From: Liquorilactobacillus nagelii DSM 13675
Lineage (GTDB): Bacteria; Bacillota; Bacilli; Lactobacillales; Lactobacillaceae
Reading direction: 5' to 3'
Length of the DNA stretch: 64,000 bases
Assembly: GCF_019444005.1 (NCBI RefSeq)
Contig: NZ_CP049304.1
Coordinates: forward strand, 2,046,001-2,110,000
Shown: positions 38,931 to 48,271 of the stretch, piece by piece
How the letters are laid out: each line of letters starts with the position of its first letter
Position numbering within the stretch: position 1 is the stretch's first letter
Program-made: the position numbers and the translations under genes
The notes under the pieces: generated by a model
Seen by the model: only the letters and a program-made list of their open reading frames with translations
Database searches by the model: none
Told to the model about the DNA's origin: nothing

Positions 38931-39470
38931 ATGGCAGCAACTTTTATTCGACCAGCAACTTTAACTGATTTACCGGCAATGATGGGGATTATTGAAGAAG
39001 CACGACAACTTTTAGCAGTGGATAATATTCCTCAGTGGCAGGATGGTTATCCTAATAAAGAATCTATCAAGCAAGATATTGAAAATGAAATTGCTTATGT
39101 GCTGGTGAATGATCAGCAAGTAGCTGGCGTCGCCGCATTGCAAACTTGGCCGGATCCCGATTATTCCGAGATCTTTGCCGGTGCTTGGCAACGACCAGAT
39201 CAAAAGCATTATGCGACAATTCATCGAATTGCAATCGCACAGCGTTATCGTGGGCAACATCTGGCACAATTGTTTTTAAGCAATTTGACCTCACAGGCTT
39301 GGCAATTAGGGTTTGACCAAGTCAGAATTGATACTCATCCGACTAATCAGCGGATGCGACATTTAGTTACTAAATCTGGTTTTGATTTTGCCGGGGAAGT
39401 CCACCTAAAAGAACGCGCAGTGCCGGAACGTTTGGCTTACCAATTATTCTTAAAATCCGAGGTAGATTGA
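38931..39470 (+). CDS. GNAT family N-acetyltransferase
   Basis: A 179-residue acetyltransferase with FIRPATLTDLPAMMGII at the start and the acetyl-CoA motif IAIAQRYRGQHLAQLFL (R-x-x-G-x-A/H type, about 99-115), then RIDTHPTNQRMRHLVTKSGF (about 132-151). Substrate unknown. I start at ATG 38931 with GAGGAG 10 bases upstream; an in-frame ATG at 38898 falls within the inverted repeat and has no ribosome-binding site. Confidence 0.88.
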   Translation: MAATFIRPATLTDLPAMMGIIEEARQLLAVDNIPQWQDGYPNKESIKQDIENEIAYVLVNDQQVAGVAALQTWPDPDYSEIFAGAWQRPDQKHYATIHRIAIAQRYRGQHLAQLFLSNLTSQAWQLGFDQVRIDTHPTNQRMRHLVTKSGFDFAGEVHLKERAVPERLAYQLFLKSEVD

Positions 39471-39556
39471 TTTAAAAACCAAACTGATTATTGGTAAGTT
39501 AAAAGTAAAACGAGTAAAATTAATCCAGAATCAGACTCTTAGTCAAGGGGGATCAT

Positions 39557-40072
39557 ATGATGGGAAAAGATAATTTTGATGTTAAAAATGCGATTATTGC
39601 CGGAAGTATTGCCGGAATTGTTTCAGGCTTTGTCAAATTAGGCTGGGAAAATTTATTTCCACCGCGGACACCAGACAGGGATGCAACTAATCCACCGCAG
39701 CAATTTTTACAGCAACTGGGTGTTCCAAGCAAATTAACTCACGCAACTTATACCTATTCTGAACATAAATTGCCATGGGTCAGCTTTTTACTGCATTTTG
39801 GCTTTTCAACCAGTTTTGGAGCTTTTTATACCGTCGCTGGTCATTACTTGCCACTACTTAAAATTGGGCAAGGAACTTTTTTTGGTGCCGGCGTCTGGGC
39901 AGCCGCACATCTAGTTGCTTTGCCACAATTAGGGACAGTACCAGCAGCCAAAGATCAGCCTCTCGAAGAACATTTGTCTGAACTATTTGGTCATGTTTCT
40001 TGGATGTGGGTCACACATGTTGTCGCTGAGGAGCTGCTGGCGGAGAATAAGCCGCATAAATCGACAAATTAA
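39557..40072 (+). CDS. YagU family membrane protein (DUF1440)
   Basis: A 171-residue protein with three to four hydrophobic segments and the family's FVKLGWENLFPPRTPDRDATNPP segment (about residues 26-48). In E. coli the YagU homologue is linked to acid resistance; the molecular role is not established. AAGGGGG precedes the ATG (39557 or 39560). It lies 20 bp before the GPH transporter and may be co-transcribed with it. Confidence 0.85.
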   Translation: MMGKDNFDVKNAIIAGSIAGIVSGFVKLGWENLFPPRTPDRDATNPPQQFLQQLGVPSKLTHATYTYSEHKLPWVSFLLHFGFSTSFGAFYTVAGHYLPLLKIGQGTFFGAGVWAAAHLVALPQLGTVPAAKDQPLEEHLSELFGHVSWMWVTHVVAEELLAENKPHKSTN

Positions 40073-40092
40073 ATCGGGAAAGGAAATCCCAA

Positions 40093-41415
40093 ATGAAAGA
40101 TGAAGCTAAATGGCAAACACGGTGGCCGGAAAGAATTAGTTATGGCTTGAGTGATGCAGCTGATAACTTAGTTTTTCAAATGATGACCACCTATTTACTG
40201 TTCTTTTATACTGATGTTTATGGTTTGGGTGCTGGTGCAGCTGCAATTCTCTTTATTGTTGCTCGAATCGCTGATGTAGTTGAAAGTTTGATTATCGGCT
40301 TGATGATCGACCACACCCATTCAAAATATGGGAAGAGTCGGCCGTTTTTCTTGTGGTATGCCTTACCATATGCAATTTTTGCAATTTTAACTTTTGTTAC
40401 GCCTAATTTTTCGGCAACAGGTAAATTAGTTTGGGCTTATGTAACTTATTTAGGTTTGGGATTCTTATATACTGCAGTTAATTCGCCGATTACTTCAATT
40501 TTACCAACGATGACCCAAAATCCTCGTGAGCTAACTTTGTTAGGTGTTATTCGTCAATTCTGTGGTAGCTCAGTTCAAATTATTGTAGCTGTTTTTACTT
40601 TGCCATTAGTTGCTTTTTTTGGTGGGGGCAATCAGCGGCAGGGCTTTTTCTGGACAATCGTTGTATTCGGTGTAATTTCGTTGATTTTGATTTTGAATAC
40701 TTTTGTGCATGTTCGGGAACGATTTACAGATCATGAAATTGCTCACCAACCCTTGAAGAAAGTTGTTAAAATGTTGCGGCAAAATCATCAGTGGATTGTG
40801 ATTTCAATTGTGATTTTTTTGTTTTGGCTGGTTACAGCAATTAAGAATCAAACAACAATTTACTATTTTAAATATACTTTGCATACGGCTGGATTGGTAC
40901 CATTGGCAAATAGTTTTACCTTGAGTTCTTTAATTGGCGTTTTATTGATTATGCGGTTGACCCATTTTTTAAGCAAGAAGCAAACGATGCAACTGGGAAT
41001 TTTAGTTGAATTGATTGGCCAACTATTGTTAACTGGTGGTGTTTATCTAAATTGGCTACCATTACTGTTTGCTGGAATTTTAATTAATTCAATTGGCAAC
41101 GGAATCGTTGTTGGCTTGGTTTCAATTATGATAGCAGACACTGTAAGATATGGGATGACAATGGGAATCCAAGCAGAAGGTGTCTTAGCTTCAACTGATG
41201 ATTTTGGTGTTAATATGGGTCTAGGCTTAGGAGGCTTAATAACTGCTGGCTTGTTTGATTTAGCAGGCTATGTCCCTAATCATTCACAAAATGTGGCTAC
41301 TCTTGGGATGATCAATCTGAACTATGTCTGGTTACCGTTAATAATTTATTTATTGATGCTGTCTGCTCTTCACTTCTATAATGAACAACAAATGTTATTG
41401 GAAATTGATAAATAA
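40093..41415 (+). CDS. GPH-family (MFS) glycoside/pentoside/hexuronide:cation symporter
   Basis: A 440-residue transporter with about twelve membrane helices. The N-terminal RISYGLSDAADNLVFQMMTT (about 13-32) and IDHTHSKYGKSRPFFLW (about 74-90) are the GPH signatures (helix 1 'YG.GD' and the 'D-T-G-KxRP' loop). It should import a sugar or glycoside with Na+ or H+. There is no glycosidase beside it to reveal the substrate. Confidence 0.9.
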   Translation: MKDEAKWQTRWPERISYGLSDAADNLVFQMMTTYLLFFYTDVYGLGAGAAAILFIVARIADVVESLIIGLMIDHTHSKYGKSRPFFLWYALPYAIFAILTFVTPNFSATGKLVWAYVTYLGLGFLYTAVNSPITSILPTMTQNPRELTLLGVIRQFCGSSVQIIVAVFTLPLVAFFGGGNQRQGFFWTIVVFGVISLILILNTFVHVRERFTDHEIAHQPLKKVVKMLRQNHQWIVISIVIFLFWLVTAIKNQTTIYYFKYTLHTAGLVPLANSFTLSSLIGVLLIMRLTHFLSKKQTMQLGILVELIGQLLLTGGVYLNWLPLLFAGILINSIGNGIVVGLVSIMIADTVRYGMTMGIQAEGVLASTDDFGVNMGLGLGGLITAGLFDLAGYVPNHSQNVATLGMINLNYVWLPLIIYLLMLSALHFYNEQQMLLEIDK

Positions 41416-41490
41416 TTCATTTTTTTTGACAATTCTTTTACTTGATGTTACTTTTATAATTACAAAAGTCAATTTAAGGAGGAATTTTCG

Positions 41491-42336
41491 ATGAAATATG
41501 GAATTACAGCTGCGACAGGTAAGTTTGGAAAAACGGTGGTGGAAACACTATTGAAAACAGTGGACCCAACTGAGATTGTCGCGATTGTCCGTAACCCTGA
41601 AAAGGCAAAACAAAGCTTGCCGAAAAATGTTGAAATTCGTCAAGGGGACTACACCAAGCTGGGACAACTTGAAGAAGCTTTTCAAGGAATTGAACGCTTG
41701 TTATTTATTTCCTCACTTCCAGGCGGTAACTACCCACGAGATAAACAGCATTTGAACGTTGTTGCTGCTGCAAAGAAGGCAAAAGTTGACTATATAGCTT
41801 ATACTAGTTTTCCTCATGCTGATCAAGCAAAGAGTGTTTTATCGGCTGATCATCGAATAACAGAAAAAGCATTGCAGGATAGTGGTATAGCGTATTCATT
41901 TTTGCGGAATAACTGGTATTTGGAAAACCAGACTGATTTAATTCGTTCAGCACAAGCCGGTAAGCCAATTTACTTTTCAGCTGGTGACGGTCAAGTTGGT
42001 TGGACACTGGAGAAATATTACGCTCAAGCGGCAGCTAAAGTTTTACAGTTGAAACAACCGAAACCAGTTTATGAGTTTGCTGGTGCACCACATACTTTTA
42101 CTGAATTAGCAAAAATAGCCGCTAAGCTTAGTGAAAAGTCAGCTAAAATTTACCAAGTTAGTGATACTGAATATCGCGAAATTTTAAATAAAGCTGGATT
42201 ACAGGCTGCCTCAGAGGCAATTGTTATGATTCAGCAGTTAATTCGTCAAGGCGAACTTGCTGAAAAAACTAGCGATTTAACAGATGTTTTGGGTCAACAG
42301 TTACCGAGCTTAAGTGAATCAATTCAAGAAATTTAA
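41491..42336 (+). CDS. NAD(P)-binding NmrA/QorB-like reductase
   Basis: A 281-residue atypical short-chain dehydrogenase-like protein with the N-terminal dinucleotide motif GITAATGKFGKTVVETLL, AIVRNPEKAK specifying NADP binding, and FISSLPGG. It resembles QorB/YtfG quinone reductases and NmrA-type sensors; activity cannot be decided from sequence. AAGGAGG precedes the ATG. A good -10 (TATAAT 41455-41460) lies upstream, but TTGACA (41427-41432) is 22 bp away, too far for a standard pair. Confidence 0.8.
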   Translation: MKYGITAATGKFGKTVVETLLKTVDPTEIVAIVRNPEKAKQSLPKNVEIRQGDYTKLGQLEEAFQGIERLLFISSLPGGNYPRDKQHLNVVAAAKKAKVDYIAYTSFPHADQAKSVLSADHRITEKALQDSGIAYSFLRNNWYLENQTDLIRSAQAGKPIYFSAGDGQVGWTLEKYYAQAAAKVLQLKQPKPVYEFAGAPHTFTELAKIAAKLSEKSAKIYQVSDTEYREILNKAGLQAASEAIVMIQQLIRQGELAEKTSDLTDVLGQQLPSLSESIQEI

Positions 42337-42346
42337 TTCAAAGCAA

Positions 42347-42392
42347 AAAAAAGAGATGACTTTCCTTTAATTAAGGGATTCATCTCTTTTTT
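42347..42392. terminator. Bidirectional terminator between the reductase gene and motB
   Basis: AAAAAAGAGATGA (42347-42359) pairs with TCATCTCTTTTTT (42380-42392), inner CTTTCC / GGGA pairing; T-rich on both strands. Confidence 0.88.
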
Positions 42393-43170
42393 ACTTGCTG
42401 TAATTTATTCTTTGAATAACAATTTCAACGCGTCGATTCAGAGCTTGACCGGCGGGAGTTGAGTTAGAAGCACGGGGTTTGTTTTCCGCGTAGGCTTGAA
42501 TAGAAACATTGCTTTCATTCAAAGTTTGATTATTAACATAGAATTGCATAACATTTATTGCCCGAGCTGAGCTTAGTTCCCAGTTGGAATGGTATTGACC
42601 GTTTCCGCCTTGAAAGGGAACATTGTCGGTGTAACCTGCAATAACAACAGGATTTTGACTTAAAATTTTCAATGATGGTGATAAAGTATTAAGCGCATTT
42701 TTGGCTTGATCATTTAGGTCGGCACTTCCGGTAGCAAATAAAATATTACTTTTTAAGTTAATATGAATACCGTCTGACTGTAAGCTGATAGTAATGTTTT
42801 GCGATAGGTTTGGGTCTTTGTTGATACTTTGCTGTAGTTCATTACTAACATTTTGTAATTGTTGTGTTTCTAATTGATCTTTTTTAACTAAGGAAGCGTC
42901 ACTTTTGGTTGCTCCAGATTTTTTTAGGATGCTTTTGTCAGAACCTTCAGCAGATTTGACACTAATCATATTTTTGCCGGATTGGTACGTATTTGAGTGA
43001 TTTGATAAGATTGTTCCAAACTCGGTTTTAAATTCCTGAAATTTATGTTGATCTATCTTTGCCATAGCAAATAAGATAATAAACAATGCTAACAGTAAAG
43101 TCATCATATCAGAATATGGTAAAAGCCAAGCTTCAGACGTCTCCTCATCTTTTCTCTTTTTTTTTCTCAA
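42391..43170 (-). CDS. motB: Flagellar motor stator protein MotB
   Basis: A 259-residue protein with one N-terminal helix preceded by basic residues; WLLPYSDMMTLLLALFIILF contains the proton-binding Asp21. A C-terminal OmpA-like peptidoglycan-binding domain (about 130-255) has AGYTDNVPFQGG and NWELSSARAINVM and NRRVEIVIQ. It anchors the stator to the wall. The start is TTG 43170, directly next to the motA stop, so the two are coupled. Asp in the helix suggests proton rather than sodium use (family knowledge). Confidence 0.95.
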   Translation of the reverse strand: MRKKKRKDEETSEAWLLPYSDMMTLLLALFIILFAMAKIDQHKFQEFKTEFGTILSNHSNTYQSGKNMISVKSAEGSDKSILKKSGATKSDASLVKKDQLETQQLQNVSNELQQSINKDPNLSQNITISLQSDGIHINLKSNILFATGSADLNDQAKNALNTLSPSLKILSQNPVVIAGYTDNVPFQGGNGQYHSNWELSSARAINVMQFYVNNQTLNESNVSIQAYAENKPRASNSTPAGQALNRRVEIVIQRINYSK

Positions 43171-43962
43171 TTATTTTTTCCGCCCCTCCTTATCCTGATC
43201 TTCGTTTTGAGTTCGCTGGGCTGGAGCAATCAGACTATTTAATTTTTGTTCGATACTTCTGGGAGCTTGACCGGACTGAATTGCCAATACTCCTTCTAGA
43301 ATTAAATTAAGAGCTTGAATCTCTTGTTCAGATTTAACGGTTAGCCGTGACCCCATAGGTACCAAAATAACATAACCAAAAAAAATCCCAAACATTGTAG
43401 CTACAAAAGCTGATGAGATCATTTCTCCCAACTTACTAATGTTTTGTAGATTGCCTAAGGCGCCAATTAAACCAATAACAGCACCCAATACCCCTAGAGT
43501 TGGAGCGGTCGCACCAGCTGTTTTAAAAATACCAGCACCAACTCGGTGACGTTCCTCAATTCCTTCAATTTCATTTTCCATAATTTCCCGGACTTCATCG
43601 GGGTCAACCCCATCAACAACCATTTCGAGTCCTTTTTTCATAAAAGGATTTTCCAATTTTTGCACAGGTTCTTCTAAAGCGAGCAGCCCATCTTTTCTAG
43701 CTCGAGTAGCTAAGTCAACGATTGTACTGACGATTTCACCATATTGGTATTCTTTATTTGAAAATAGAATTTTAAACATTTTTGGAACACGTTTAATTTC
43801 TTGAACTGGATATGAATTGATAGTTGCGGCAATTAAACCGACAAAAATAATTAGTGCAGCTTCTGGACTAATTAGAATTGAAATGCTGGCACCTTTTAGC
43901 AGCATACCTGCTAAGACTGCAACGGTTCCAACAATAATTCCGATTATTAAAAATAAATCCAT
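43171..43962 (-). CDS. motA: Flagellar motor stator protein MotA
   Basis: A 263-residue protein with four hydrophobic helices (about 1-22, 28-50, 148-172, 180-202) and a charged cytoplasmic loop containing GVDPDEVREIMENEIEGIEE, where family residues touch FliG. AGGAGG precedes the ATG. motA-motB are transcribed away from the flagellar operon from a sigma-28-like promoter. Confidence 0.95.
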   Translation of the reverse strand: MDLFLIIGIIVGTVAVLAGMLLKGASISILISPEAALIIFVGLIAATINSYPVQEIKRVPKMFKILFSNKEYQYGEIVSTIVDLATRARKDGLLALEEPVQKLENPFMKKGLEMVVDGVDPDEVREIMENEIEGIEERHRVGAGIFKTAGATAPTLGVLGAVIGLIGALGNLQNISKLGEMISSAFVATMFGIFFGYVILVPMGSRLTVKSEQEIQALNLILEGVLAIQSGQAPRSIEQKLNSLIAPAQRTQNEDQDKEGRKK

Positions 43963-44001
43963 GATTAATAGCCTCCTACAGTTGAATAACTCCGTATATA
44001 T

Positions 44002-44028
44002 ATATCGGTTCAGTTAGTCAAATAATTA
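44002..44028 (-). promoter_or_regulatory. Sigma-28 (SigD/FliA)-type promoter of motAB
   Basis: On the minus strand TAAT (44028-44025), 16 bp, CCGATAT (44008-44002), matching the Bacillus sigma-D pattern TAAA-N15-CCGATAT. A sigma-70-type pair (TTGACT, N17, TATACG) overlaps it. FliA is encoded in the same window. Confidence 0.65.
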
Positions 44029-44386
44029 AGAACAAAGCACTTATTTTTATGTTTGTAGAAAACAAATAATTTTTTTTTTACAAATTTAATTTAGTCAGTT
44101 TTTACATTTTTTTCAGACCACAACAATTATAATTTGAAACTCTAATTTAAAATTAAAATTATTTTATAAATATTAAGAGGCAAATGTAGCTGTTAGTACA
44201 CCAATAATAAGCTTTGTTCGATTAGAGAATAATTTTATATTCTTTAAAACAATATTTGCGTTTTTTGAACAATAATTATTTAGAAAAAGGATAATATTAT
44301 ATTTAAAATTTAATAAAATGTAAAATAATATAATCTTAAATGCTTTTATTAAAGCAAAAACTAAAATCGTATTTAGAAAAAGAGAA
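44029..44386. other. AT-rich gap between motA and flgB
   Basis: This stretch is very AT-rich. A small hairpin TGCTTT / AAAGCA (44341-44356) is visible; no gene is supported on either strand. Confidence 0.5.
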
Positions 44387-44395
44387 TGTTATAAT
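44387..44395 (+). promoter_or_regulatory. Extended -10 promoter of the flagellar operon
   Basis: TGTTATAAT at 44387-44395 is a perfect extended -10 element, 74 bp before flgB. No convincing -35. It would be read by the housekeeping sigma factor, as expected for an early flagellar operon. Confidence 0.55.
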
Positions 44396-44468
44396 AAACC
44401 ATAGAAAAACTTAAAATTTATATCTCCTTAATTTTTATAGACTATTTTACGAAAGAGGGGGCTTGTAA

Positions 44469-44834
44469 TTGGATACTTATGATTTAATGAAAACAGCAAT
44501 GGGAGTTTCAGCTACACAAGCTAAAGTTATTTCAAGCAATATTGCCAATGTAAATACTGCAAATTATAAAGCAAAACGAGTGATTTTTGAAAATCAATTA
44601 GCAGGAGCTAAACAAAACCTAGGTTTAGTAACGACAAATAAAAGGCATATTGATTCTGGTTATTCAAATGCGTATATAACGATGAATAGCGATACCAGTG
44701 TAACAAAAAATGGTAATAATGTAGATTTAGATGTTGAGTTGGCTAATCAAGCAACTAACAGCTTGTATTACAATTCCTTGGTGTCTCAGATTAATGGACG
44801 ATTGCAAATGATGGGATATGTGGTTGAACATTGA
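44469..44834 (+). CDS. flgB: Flagellar basal-body rod protein FlgB
   Basis: A 121-residue rod protein with the N-terminal axial motif ISSNIANVNTANYKAKRVIFE (about residues 21-41). It joins the proximal rod to the MS ring. The start is TTG 44469 with GAGGGG 8 bases upstream. First gene of the long operon. Confidence 0.95.
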   Translation: MDTYDLMKTAMGVSATQAKVISSNIANVNTANYKAKRVIFENQLAGAKQNLGLVTTNKRHIDSGYSNAYITMNSDTSVTKNGNNVDLDVELANQATNSLYYNSLVSQINGRLQMMGYVVEH

Positions 44835-44865
44835 TAAAAATTCTTGAAAAGAGGGTGGAAGTAAA

Positions 44866-45303
44866 TTGAGTGTTTTTGATGGGTTAGCAATCAATACTAG
44901 TGGATTGGCACTTGAAAGATTGAAATTAGATACTATTTCAACCAATATTGCTAATGTTAATACGAACACGACGGCAGATGGCGGACCATATAAATCAAAG
45001 TCAGTTTTATTTGCTGAAAATGTTAAGAATGCTGGTAAAGACGATTCGGCAATTACAGATAATGGTCAAATGAGTTATGGCGTTAAGGTTACTGGAATCC
45101 AGCAGGATAATTCAGTTAAAAGGACTTATGATCCAACGAGTCCGCAAGCGGATCAAAATGGTTACGTTGAAACTTCAAACGTTAATTTGGCAGACCAAAT
45201 GGTTGATATGATCCAAGCAATGCGGACTTACGAAGCAAATGAAACAGCCGCGGAATCGAATAAAGAAATGTTAAAAAAAGCATTGGAAATTAGTAAAGGG
45301 TAA
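44866..45303 (+). CDS. flgC: Flagellar basal-body rod protein FlgC
   Basis: A 145-residue rod protein; N-terminal ALERLKLDTISTNIANVNT and C-terminal SNVNLADQMVDMIQAMRTYEANET are the paired axial signatures. The start is TTG 44866 after GAGGGTGG. It lies between flgB and fliE as in Bacillus. Confidence 0.95.
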   Translation: MSVFDGLAINTSGLALERLKLDTISTNIANVNTNTTADGGPYKSKSVLFAENVKNAGKDDSAITDNGQMSYGVKVTGIQQDNSVKRTYDPTSPQADQNGYVETSNVNLADQMVDMIQAMRTYEANETAAESNKEMLKKALEISKG

Positions 45304-45314
45304 GGTGACTAATA

Positions 45315-45635
45315 ATGGGCACAAGTAGCATTGGAGCAGTAAACTTGCAAAATTATCAAAAGTCATTAGAAAAGTTAACTGGATTTGATCAGACAAACAA
45401 AACAAATAAAAATGCTGCAACCTTCAGCAATTATTTAGACAAGGCAGTTTCAGGTGTTAATCAGAAGTTAGTCTCGATGGATAATGCTACTGATAATATG
45501 ATTAGTGGAAAATCGAGCGACCTAGGTAATGTAATGGTCAAAATGACTGAAGCACAGTTGTCAATGGAAACAGCGGTCCAAGTTAGAAACAAATTGTTGG
45601 ATGCCTATAACGATATCAAAAATATGCAATTTTAA
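45315..45635 (+). CDS. fliE: Flagellar hook-basal body protein FliE
   Basis: A 106-residue small protein with the family C-terminus (MVKMTEAQLSMETAVQVRNK, then LDAYNDIKNMQF). FliE links the MS ring to the rod. TAAGGTG precedes the ATG. Confidence 0.93.
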   Translation: MGTSSIGAVNLQNYQKSLEKLTGFDQTNKTNKNAATFSNYLDKAVSGVNQKLVSMDNATDNMISGKSSDLGNVMVKMTEAQLSMETAVQVRNKLLDAYNDIKNMQF

Positions 45636-45665
45636 GGTGAGTAGCTAGAGGGAGTTTGAACAACT

Positions 45666-47261
45666 GTGGGAAAAGTGGCTGCGTTTTTTTCAGGATTAAA
45701 AGAAAAATGGCAAGATCAAAGCCGAATAAAGAAAATTATTTGGATCTTAGCAATTCTAAGTATCCTTTTTGTTTCCGGCACAGTTTATTATTTAAACACT
45801 AGGGTACAATACGATGTGCTCTTTACCGGACTAAGCGAAGGCGATGCTGGAACAATCGCCGATGAACTAAAACAAGAAAATGTTCCTTATAAATTAGCTG
45901 ATAATGGTCAAACAATTATGGTAGATAAAACACAGGTTGATCAGGTCAGAATTCAATTGGCAGAAGATAATAAGTTACCAAACAGTTCACAAGGATTTGA
46001 ATTGTTTGATAATTCAAATGTAATGACGACTGATGCTGATCGTCGAATTATGTATCAGCGAGCTTTAACTGGAGAATTGGAAAAAGCAATTGATGCGCTT
46101 AGCGAAGTGCAAACGTCAAAGGTGATGTTGGTGACACCTAAGGAAAGTGTTTTTGCCGACAGCGATAATGGCGATAGCTCTAAACCGGCTAAGGCCTCAA
46201 TTGTTTTGACTTTAAAGAGCAGCGGTATTTCTAATCAAGCGGTTCAGGGAATTGTCGCATTAACAGCTGGAGCAGTCGAGAATCTGGATCAACAACATAT
46301 CAAAGTAGTTGATAGTCAGGGTAATGTTCTTTTCAATGGCAAGAAAGGTTCCGGCAGTTTGGTTAGTGCCAATGATAAATATTTGACGATTAAGCAAAAT
46401 TATGAAAAGAGTTTGCAAAAAAAGATTCATAGCTTATTAGATCCAATTTATGGCAAGAAAAATGTTGAAGTATCTATTAATCTCGATATGAATTTTGACT
46501 CAGTCAAAAATAAAACTGTTACTTACAATAATCCGCAAATTAGAAGTGAAAAAACTGATAGTGAAACAAATGGTAATACAACCCAAAACACCCAAACAGG
46601 TGAAGCTAATAATAATGCTTCTAACCAGACGGGAAATAATAATGGTGCAAGCCAGTCATCTAGTCGGACTGTTAATAATGAGTTGAACACGTCAACTACA
46701 GACACCATTCGAGCACCAGGGTCAATTAACCGTATGACGACATCAGTAATTATTGCTGATGGTGTTTCTGGTGCTGATCGTAAACGAATTCGAAAGTTGG
46801 TTTCGGCAGCTATAGGCTATAACCAAGGTCGTGGCGATAGTTTGCAAGTGCAGGGCGTTAACTTTGCTAAACATAATAAAAAACCACATCATACAACTAA
46901 AAAACACAAGAAGAGCAGTAATTGGAATATTTGGGCTTATATTGGGTTAGGTGTAGCAGCTTTAGTTCTAATCGGAACAATTTTCTTCTTAATTATGCGT
47001 TTTCGGCGTCGCCGGTTGGAAGAGGAATATGAAGATTATGAGGATGAAACAGCTCCAACTGCTGATGTTACAGCAGATGCAGCTACTAAGTATCCTGAAG
47101 AACAGAAACCGGAAAAAGAAGATAAGGAACCACTTGTTAAACCAGCGAAACCATCTAAAGAACAGGAACTTAATAAGCGGACGCGTGAATATGCTAAAGA
47201 AAATCCAGAAGAGGTTGCTGATTTATTAAAGGCATGGATGAAAGAAGACAATAAGGGGTAA
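45666..47261 (+). CDS. fliF: Flagellar MS-ring protein FliF
   Basis: A 531-residue protein with two membrane helices (about 24-45 and 420-443), periplasmic ring-building domains including YDVLFTGLSEGDAGTIADEL and KVMLVTPKESVF, an Asn/Gln/Ser-rich low-complexity loop (about 290-340), and an acidic then basic cytoplasmic tail ending KERADLL-like (NPEEVADLLKAWMKED) that binds FliG. It forms the MS ring in the membrane. The start is GTG 45666. Confidence 0.95.
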   Translation: MGKVAAFFSGLKEKWQDQSRIKKIIWILAILSILFVSGTVYYLNTRVQYDVLFTGLSEGDAGTIADELKQENVPYKLADNGQTIMVDKTQVDQVRIQLAEDNKLPNSSQGFELFDNSNVMTTDADRRIMYQRALTGELEKAIDALSEVQTSKVMLVTPKESVFADSDNGDSSKPAKASIVLTLKSSGISNQAVQGIVALTAGAVENLDQQHIKVVDSQGNVLFNGKKGSGSLVSANDKYLTIKQNYEKSLQKKIHSLLDPIYGKKNVEVSINLDMNFDSVKNKTVTYNNPQIRSEKTDSETNGNTTQNTQTGEANNNASNQTGNNNGASQSSSRTVNNELNTSTTDTIRAPGSINRMTTSVIIADGVSGADRKRIRKLVSAAIGYNQGRGDSLQVQGVNFAKHNKKPHHTTKKHKKSSNWNIWAYIGLGVAALVLIGTIFFLIMRFRRRRLEEEYEDYEDETAPTADVTADAATKYPEEQKPEKEDKEPLVKPAKPSKEQELNKRTREYAKENPEEVADLLKAWMKEDNKG

Positions 47262-47266
47262 AGATT

Positions 47267-48271
47267 ATGGATTCAATGGAAGGAGTTAGGAAAGCAGCAA
47301 TTCTTTTAATTTCTTTAGGTTCAGAAACCTCTTCGAAAATCATGAAATTGTTGCCGGAAAATCTCATTAAAAAACTAACCTATGCAATTGCGAATATTGA
47401 AGCGGTCGATTCGGATGAACAGTCACAAGTTCTAAATGAAGTTGTTAATACGATTCATGCCCATAAATATGTTTTAGATGGTGGGATTGATTACGCTAAG
47501 AATTTATTAATGCAAGCAGTCGGTCCGCAAAAAGCAAAGGAAATTCTAGACGTTTTAAAACAAATTCAACTAAAAGAACGTCCCTTTGATATTGTGAGAC
47601 GAGCAGATGTTAAACAACTGGTCAATTTATTGTCGGATGAACATCCTCAAACAGTAGCGTTAATCTTTTGCTATTTACAATCAAATAAGGCTGCCGAAGT
47701 TCTTTCAAATTTCCCACCTGAAAAGCAAGCGGATATTGCCGAACGAATCGGAACGATTTCCAGTGCTTCGCCAGCAATTATCAAGCAAGTTGAAGGGGTA
47801 ATTGAAACTAAGTTTTCAAGCTATGTTGAAAATGATAATGAAAATATTGGTGGTGTGAAAACCTTAGTTGATATTCTCAATTCTGTTAGCCGCAGTACTG
47901 AAAAACATATTTTGGGAGACTTGGAAAAGCGGCAGCCTGAATTGGCGAGCGAAGTTAAGGCTAGTCTCTTTACCTTTGATGACATCATCACACTTGATCC
48001 ACGAGATGTTCAAAAAGTCTTGCGCGATGTTGAAAATGATGTCTTGGTATTGTCGCTTAAAGGTGCTAATGATCAAATTAAAGAATTTGTCTTCTCTAAC
48101 TTATCAACGCGAGCTGTTGAAAATATCAAAGAAGAAATTGAGTTCTTGGGGCCTACTCGATTGTCCAATATTGAAGAGGCTCAACAGAAAATCGTTGGCG
48201 TTATTCGTCGCTTAGATGAAGCTGGTGAGATTATCATTCAAAGAGGTGGGCAAGATGAAGTCGTCAGCTAA
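47267..48271 (+). CDS. fliG: Flagellar motor switch protein FliG
   Basis: A 334-residue protein with KAAILLISLGSETSSKIMKLL near the N-terminus (armadillo-type FliF-binding part), the EHPQTVALIFCYL motif of the middle domain (about 124-136), and a C-terminal domain with DDIITLDPRDVQKVLRDVE carrying the charged residues that meet MotA. It transmits torque and sets rotation direction. Its 3' end overlaps fliH by 17 bases. Confidence 0.95.
   Translation: MDSMEGVRKAAILLISLGSETSSKIMKLLPENLIKKLTYAIANIEAVDSDEQSQVLNEVVNTIHAHKYVLDGGIDYAKNLLMQAVGPQKAKEILDVLKQIQLKERPFDIVRRADVKQLVNLLSDEHPQTVALIFCYLQSNKAAEVLSNFPPEKQADIAERIGTISSASPAIIKQVEGVIETKFSSYVENDNENIGGVKTLVDILNSVSRSTEKHILGDLEKRQPELASEVKASLFTFDDIITLDPRDVQKVLRDVENDVLVLSLKGANDQIKEFVFSNLSTRAVENIKEEIEFLGPTRLSNIEEAQQKIVGVIRRLDEAGEIIIQRGGQDEVVS

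Noticed and set aside
41427..41460. TTGACA and TATAAT before the NmrA-like gene as a promoter
   Set aside because: The spacing is 22 bp, beyond normal and MerR-type promoters; the -10 may work with another -35.
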